Shown in pieces: positions 14,655 to 17,759 of a DNA stretch of 17,759 nt; the first letter of the stretch is position 1, and the number at the start of each line of letters is the position of its first letter. The position numbers and the translations under genes are program-made. The notes beneath the pieces were generated by a model that saw nothing but the letters and a program-made list of their open reading frames with translations, was not told the DNA's origin and ran no database searches. Origin of the DNA: CAZDDI01 sp964504195. Its GTDB lineage: Bacteria > Chloroflexota > Anaerolineae > B4-G1 > SLSP01. The DNA is taken from the NCBI GenBank assembly GCA_964504195.1, contig CAZDDI010000076.1, forward strand, positions 1 to 17,759. Reading direction: 5' to 3'.

Positions 14655-14660
14655 ATTATA
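14655..14660 (-). promoter_or_regulatory. -10 box implying a leaderless transcript for the flippase-like gene
   Basis: TATAAT on the minus strand (14660-14655) is separated by only 7 nt from ATG 14647. Transcription would start at or next to the A of the start codon, and no Shine-Dalgarno is present. TTTCAC lies 17 nt upstream as a weak -35 (3 of 6). Confidence 0.55.
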
Positions 14661-14681
14661 CCACCGGCTGGGACAGCGTGA

Positions 14682-14735
14682 AACGTAAAACGTGATGTGT
14701 GAAGAGTTTTCTGGCCACGCATCACGTTTCACGTT
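14682..14735. repeat. 20-bp imperfect inverted repeat
   Basis: AACGTAAAACGTGATGTGTG (14682-14701) pairs with 14716-14735 at 18 of 20 positions around a 14-nt loop. It overlaps the upstream promoter region of the flippase-like gene, so it may act as an operator-like structure or a dispersed palindrome. Confidence 0.65.
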
Positions 14736-14757
14736 AAGACTTACGCAAGTAACATAC

Positions 14758-14823
14758 CCTGAGCCTGCCGAAGAGTACGCGCTAACCAAAACCCGCTGCC
14801 TTCGACAGGCTCAGGCAGCGGGT
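14758..14823 (-). terminator. Overlapping palindromes, likely terminator of the DEAD-box gene
   Basis: A 10-bp perfect stem ACCCGCTGCC (14791-14800) with 14814-14823 is followed on the minus strand by TTTTGG, giving an intrinsic terminator 18 nt after the helicase stop. A second, competing pairing joins CCTGAGCCTGCCGAAG (14758-14773) to 14800-14815 at 15 of 16 positions. The TTCGACAGGCTCAGG core is a common dispersed bacterial repeat. Confidence 0.65.
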
Positions 14824-14840
14824 ATGCTTACTCTAACGTT

Positions 14841-16037
14841 TTACGCCCGCGCGCGGTTGCGATTGTAGTTACGCTGCTGCTGCGGTTGTGGCTGTGGAGC
14901 GGTCGGCGGCGCGAAACCACCGTAATCGAACCCCTCAAGTTGCCGCCGGGGAATACGCTTACCCAGGACTTTCTCGATGTTGCGTACCAGCGGCTCATCC
15001 TCTTGCTCGATGAATGTGTACGCCTCGCCAAGTGCTTCCACCCGGCCCGTGCGCCCAATACGATGCGTATACGCATCCACCGTATCGGGGATGTCGTAGT
15101 TGATGACATGGGTGATGTCATTGACATCAATCCCGCGCGCGGCAATGTCAGTAGCCACGAGAATGTCGTATTTGCCGGTGCGGAAACCATCCAACGCTTG
15201 TTGCCGCCGGTTCTGCGAGAGGTTGCCCTGCAACGCAGCCACGCGATAACCCTGCCGTTCCAAATCGCGCGCCAGATTGCGGGCGCGATGCTTGGTGCGA
15301 GTGAAGATTAGTACCCGCCCAGTAGCCGTGCGTTCCAGCATCGCCAGCGTGAGCGGGGTTTTCAACTTGCGGGTGACCGGATACAGCGCATGCGATACGC
15401 TCTTCGCTGGCGCGATCATGCCAATCTGCACCGTTACCGGATCGTGGAGGATGCTATCAGCCAGCGTGCGGATCTCCTGGGGCATGGTGGCGGAGAAAAA
15501 CAATGTCTGGCGTTGTGTGGGCAGCAGTTTGAGGATGCGGCGAATATCGGGCAAGAAGCCCATATCGCACATCCGGTCAGCCTCATCGAGCACCAGCACT
15601 TCGATGCGCGTGAGATCGAGATACCCGTCGCTGTGCAGGTCGAGCAGCCGCCCCGGACAGGCAACGACGATTTCTGCGCCGCGCTTGAGTTGCTCGATTT
15701 GTGATGCTTTGCCCACGCCACCGTAGATTGTCACGCTGCGCGCGCGAACCTGCCGCCCTAACGCCTGCGTGACCGTGTGAATCTGTTCGGCCAGTTCGCG
15801 GGTTGGGGCGACGATGAGCACGCGCGGGTAGCGCAAGGGGCCTTGGGTGAGCCGTTGCAAGATGGGGAGCATGAAGGCGGCAGTCTTGCCGGTGCCGGTC
15901 TGTGCCAGCCCCATTACATCGCGCCCAGCGAGCACCTGGGGGATAGCTTGTTCTTGAATAGGGGTCGGCGTAGTATAGCCGGCAGCCTGAACACCCGCGA
16001 GTAGACGCGGGTCTAGTGAAAATGTATTGAAATCCAT
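14841..16037 (-). CDS. DEAD-box ATP-dependent RNA helicase, RhlE-like
   Basis: 398 aa. It unwinds short RNA duplexes, typically in ribosome assembly, mRNA decay or cold adaptation. All family motifs are visible: Q motif TPIQEQ (24-30), Walker A AQTGTGKT (45-52), PTREL (78-82), DEAD (151-154), SAT (182-184), and HRIGRTGR late in the second RecA domain. The C-terminal tail is short, Gln/Pro-rich and then Arg/Asn-rich (NYNRNRARA), typical of an RNA-binding extension of RhlE-type enzymes. The start at 16037 (MDFNTFSL) is supported by AGGAG 9 nt upstream and by the family N-terminus; a longer frame to 16067 is unlikely. It has its own promoter and terminator. Confidence 0.93.
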   Translation of the reverse strand: MDFNTFSLDPRLLAGVQAAGYTTPTPIQEQAIPQVLAGRDVMGLAQTGTGKTAAFMLPILQRLTQGPLRYPRVLIVAPTRELAEQIHTVTQALGRQVRARSVTIYGGVGKASQIEQLKRGAEIVVACPGRLLDLHSDGYLDLTRIEVLVLDEADRMCDMGFLPDIRRILKLLPTQRQTLFFSATMPQEIRTLADSILHDPVTVQIGMIAPAKSVSHALYPVTRKLKTPLTLAMLERTATGRVLIFTRTKHRARNLARDLERQGYRVAALQGNLSQNRRQQALDGFRTGKYDILVATDIAARGIDVNDITHVINYDIPDTVDAYTHRIGRTGRVEALGEAYTFIEQEDEPLVRNIEKVLGKRIPRRQLEGFDYGGFAPPTAPQPQPQQQRNYNRNRARA

Positions 16038-16144
16038 AGTTGAGTACTCCTTGACTCTCCGAGCCAAGTCGCACTCTTGACCCTATGCCGCCATCACCAT
16101 GGCGTGTGTGATAAACTCGCAAGCATAGCTCGCGGCAAGGAGGT

Positions 16145-16172
16145 ATTATAACCTGTTTCGGCGATGTGGCAA
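16145..16172 (-). promoter_or_regulatory. Sigma-70-type promoter of the DEAD-box gene
   Basis: On the minus strand TTGCCA (16172-16167), a 16-nt spacer and TATAAT (16150-16145), matching consensus at 5 of 6 and 6 of 6. The predicted start near 16138 gives a leader of about 100 nt, long for this window and compatible with post-transcriptional control as seen for some cold-shock helicases. Confidence 0.75.
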
Positions 16173-16390
16173 GGTTGCTTTGCTCAGGACTATGCCATTG
16201 CGCCGCTAAAGCAGTCTTTTAGAGGGGGTTTTTGCAACAAATAGTCAAATGTGATAGCACTATTTACGCTACTGAAGTCATACAGGTGCGCGCTAGTGCC
16301 ACGAAAATTTCGCTGCGGGTCACGCTTGTCACGACCCAACACTGGTTTAAGAAAGTACGACCAATCACAGCTGCCGTATCGCACAAGAAA

Positions 16391-16417
16391 AGAGGTCAGG
16401 TTGATAACCTGACCTCT
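16391..16417 (-). terminator. Rho-independent terminator of the FIST gene
   Basis: AGAGGTCAGGTT (16391-16402) pairs perfectly with 16406-16417 around the 3-nt loop GAT. On the minus strand the stem is followed by TTTCTTG. It begins 23 nt after the FIST stop codon. Confidence 0.85.
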
Positions 16418-16439
16418 AAAAGATTCTACTTCTCTATGG

Positions 16440-17561
16440 CTACGAGGCCAAAATCCCAACCACCGTAGTTTTGTTGTAAAATTCCAGACAATATTTTTTC
16501 GTACTGGCAATTTCTCCGATTGTGAGAGCACCAACTTGCGGTAAATCGAGGATACGCACCGCTTCCAATTCACGTGGCAGGTCTTCACCGAGACAAAGGG
16601 AACGAGAGATACATTCTATCAACAAGGTCATACCGCCAGCGCGCTCGCTTTGAAAGTCTTTAGTAGCAATCGTCGCCGCTTTGGTTGCCGCCTGGATCAT
16701 CCAACGGGGTGTACCGGTCACAATATCTACCAGGGAATTGACCGGCATATCCCCAACGCACAGCAAGGAACCATCTGGGTTATTGGTGACCGGATCACGC
16801 ACCACACCCTCAGCCCCTACCCGGCCTAAGAGGAAGGGGTAGAATTTGGAAAGATCATAAAATGGCATATCATCAAAGGACTTTTTAGCGTGCGCTTCTA
16901 CAACTTCTCGATATACCTCGAAAGCAGGCCGTCCGTTGAGTGTTTTTACGACATGGCCTTCAGATTCAGTGATCCGGTACGGGCCAGCTAGAGGCCGCCA
17001 ACCATGAGAAACCCCGATACTACAAGTCATATCGGTTAGAGCGAGTACCGCAGCGCCTTGTACCAGCCCGTCATTTGTCATAAGATAGGGCCTGGGTACA
17101 AAATCCAATGCGCCGGCACCGCCCCCAATATACTTGCGGTCGGAGCCACAATGGTTGAATAGCACCGCGAGAAAAGCTTCGATTTGGCTAGCAGTGCAGT
17201 CAACGTAAGTGATGATGGTCTTTCCGACACATTCACTGCCAAAAGCTGCTTCGAGCGCCGCACGGAAATCGGTTGTGGGATCATCCAGGCCTTTTATCAC
17301 CCGCACGGTTGGTGCCTGCGGCAGCCCAACGATGATGGTACCGGGATCATAAACCTGACCTTCATAAATCACGCCGGTAAACATACCCCCAAATACGGGG
17401 AGTGTAAGTTCTTTCAGCAAGGCGTCTACTTCAGCGGCAGGCCAGGGGTTGTTTACGGAGGCGAGAATTTGCAAGCCACGCACTTCAGGCTGCTGTGTTA
17501 CATGCTCTAGCACAGCTTTCAGACCTTCTAGTGTTCCAGTTTGCTCTAGTTCAATAATCAT
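16440..17561 (-). CDS. FIST N/C domain sensor protein
   Basis: 373 aa. FIST proteins (FIST_N plus FIST_C) are predicted intracellular sensory proteins that bind small ligands, often amino acids, and are usually paired with chemotaxis or two-component proteins; here it stands alone. Family landmarks are YIGGGAGALDF (about 144-154), LVQGAAVLALTD, and the C-terminal FYNKTTVVGIL, equivalent to the typical FHNQT end. FIST_N covers about 1-195 and FIST_C about 205-345. No signal peptide or membrane helix is seen. The ATG at 17561 is preceded by a G-run (GGGGGGGCTG) instead of a standard Shine-Dalgarno, so translation may be weak or the run acts as the binding site. Its own promoter and terminator make it monocistronic. 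Confidence 0.87.
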   Translation of the reverse strand: MIIELEQTGTLEGLKAVLEHVTQQPEVRGLQILASVNNPWPAAEVDALLKELTLPVFGGMFTGVIYEGQVYDPGTIIVGLPQAPTVRVIKGLDDPTTDFRAALEAAFGSECVGKTIITYVDCTASQIEAFLAVLFNHCGSDRKYIGGGAGALDFVPRPYLMTNDGLVQGAAVLALTDMTCSIGVSHGWRPLAGPYRITESEGHVVKTLNGRPAFEVYREVVEAHAKKSFDDMPFYDLSKFYPFLLGRVGAEGVVRDPVTNNPDGSLLCVGDMPVNSLVDIVTGTPRWMIQAATKAATIATKDFQSERAGGMTLLIECISRSLCLGEDLPRELEAVRILDLPQVGALTIGEIASTKKYCLEFYNKTTVVGILAS

Positions 17562-17615
17562 CAGCCCCCCCCGTTGCGTTTTATGTAACCCCGGTTAGTC
17601 ATTTGATTACCTCTA

Positions 17616-17644
17616 ATTGTATACGAGCTTACAGCAAAAGGCAA
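17616..17644 (-). promoter_or_regulatory. Probable promoter of the FIST gene
   Basis: On the minus strand TTGCCT (17644-17639), a 17-nt spacer and TACAAT (17621-17616), matching 4 of 6 and 5 of 6. Predicted start near 17609 gives a leader of about 48 nt. The remaining bases to the window edge show no supported gene. Confidence 0.6.
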
Positions 17645-17759
17645 ATAGGTGTCACGGTAGGGTTATCGCATTTGACCACTTGTTGCAGAAATACGGCCTA
17701 ATGAATTTTTTTCTACCGTACATCTAGATTAAAAACACGGCACATGGTAAAATCCCCCT

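Larger units (their letters stand above)
16038..16439. other. Intergenic interval between DEAD-box and FIST genes
   Basis: No gene is supported. It contains the DEAD-box leader (16038-16138) and promoter (16145-16172), then about 215 bases without recognised sites, then the FIST terminator (16391-16417). The leader can fold a small hairpin at about 16121-16135 (GCGAGC/GCTTGC). Overlapping open frames here, such as 16190-16588 on the minus strand, are out-of-frame readings of the end of the FIST gene. Confidence 0.55.

Noticed and set aside
16190..16588. Minus-strand 132-aa open frame overlapping the FIST terminator
   Set aside because: It is an out-of-frame reading of the FIST C-terminus that runs through the terminator hairpin; no start signal.

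Overview
The window reads as chromosomal DNA of a GC-rich bacterium, most likely a Chloroflexota member (Anaerolineae-like). This is an inference from gene style: a large thioester alpha-2-macroglobulin, tandem LysM-M23 envelope peptidases, a secreted lipoprotein with a discoidin-like sandwich, and many dispersed palindromic repeats. No rRNA, tRNA or other taxonomic marker is present, so the assignment is tentative. No CRISPR array, integrase or transposase gene was seen.

Layout. 1-342 is a gene-free leader with a perfect 16-bp hairpin. 343-5313 (+) is a 1656-aa alpha-2-macroglobulin with an intact Cys-x-Glu-Gln thioester site. Its N-terminal and C-terminal halves are separated by a block of six predicted transmembrane helices, which is the most unusual feature of the window. 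5429-6178 (-) holds two small unrecognised genes of visibly lower GC; the upstream one appears cut at its 5' side by a ~140-bp nested palindrome. 6415-6975 (-) is a secreted lipoprotein with a strong promoter. 7355-9677 (+) is a pair of overlapping paralogous genes for membrane-anchored LysM-M23 endopeptidases behind a near-consensus promoter. 9871-10503 (+) is an HD-domain phosphohydrolase.

From 10673 to 17561 all genes are on the minus strand. In transcription order they are a FIST-domain sensor protein (own promoter and terminator), a DEAD-box RNA helicase (own promoter, ~100-nt leader, own terminator), and a five-gene run. The run comprises a UPF0104/LPG-synthase-TM membrane protein, a CDP-paratose-2-epimerase-like SDR, a GT4 glycosyltransferase, a MaoC-like hydratase and a 77-aa two-helix membrane protein. 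The first three form a plausible lipid-linked glycan or glycolipid module. The last two are closely coupled to each other and may be only passengers.

Theme: most of the window concerns the cell envelope, namely a protease trap anchored in the membrane, peptidoglycan hydrolases, a lipoprotein, and glycan synthesis or export. Intergenic spaces are rich in palindromes. One hairpin family occurs twice with a compensatory base-pair change, and imperfect inverted copies of a 16-nt-period repeat flank the alpha-2-macroglobulin gene.
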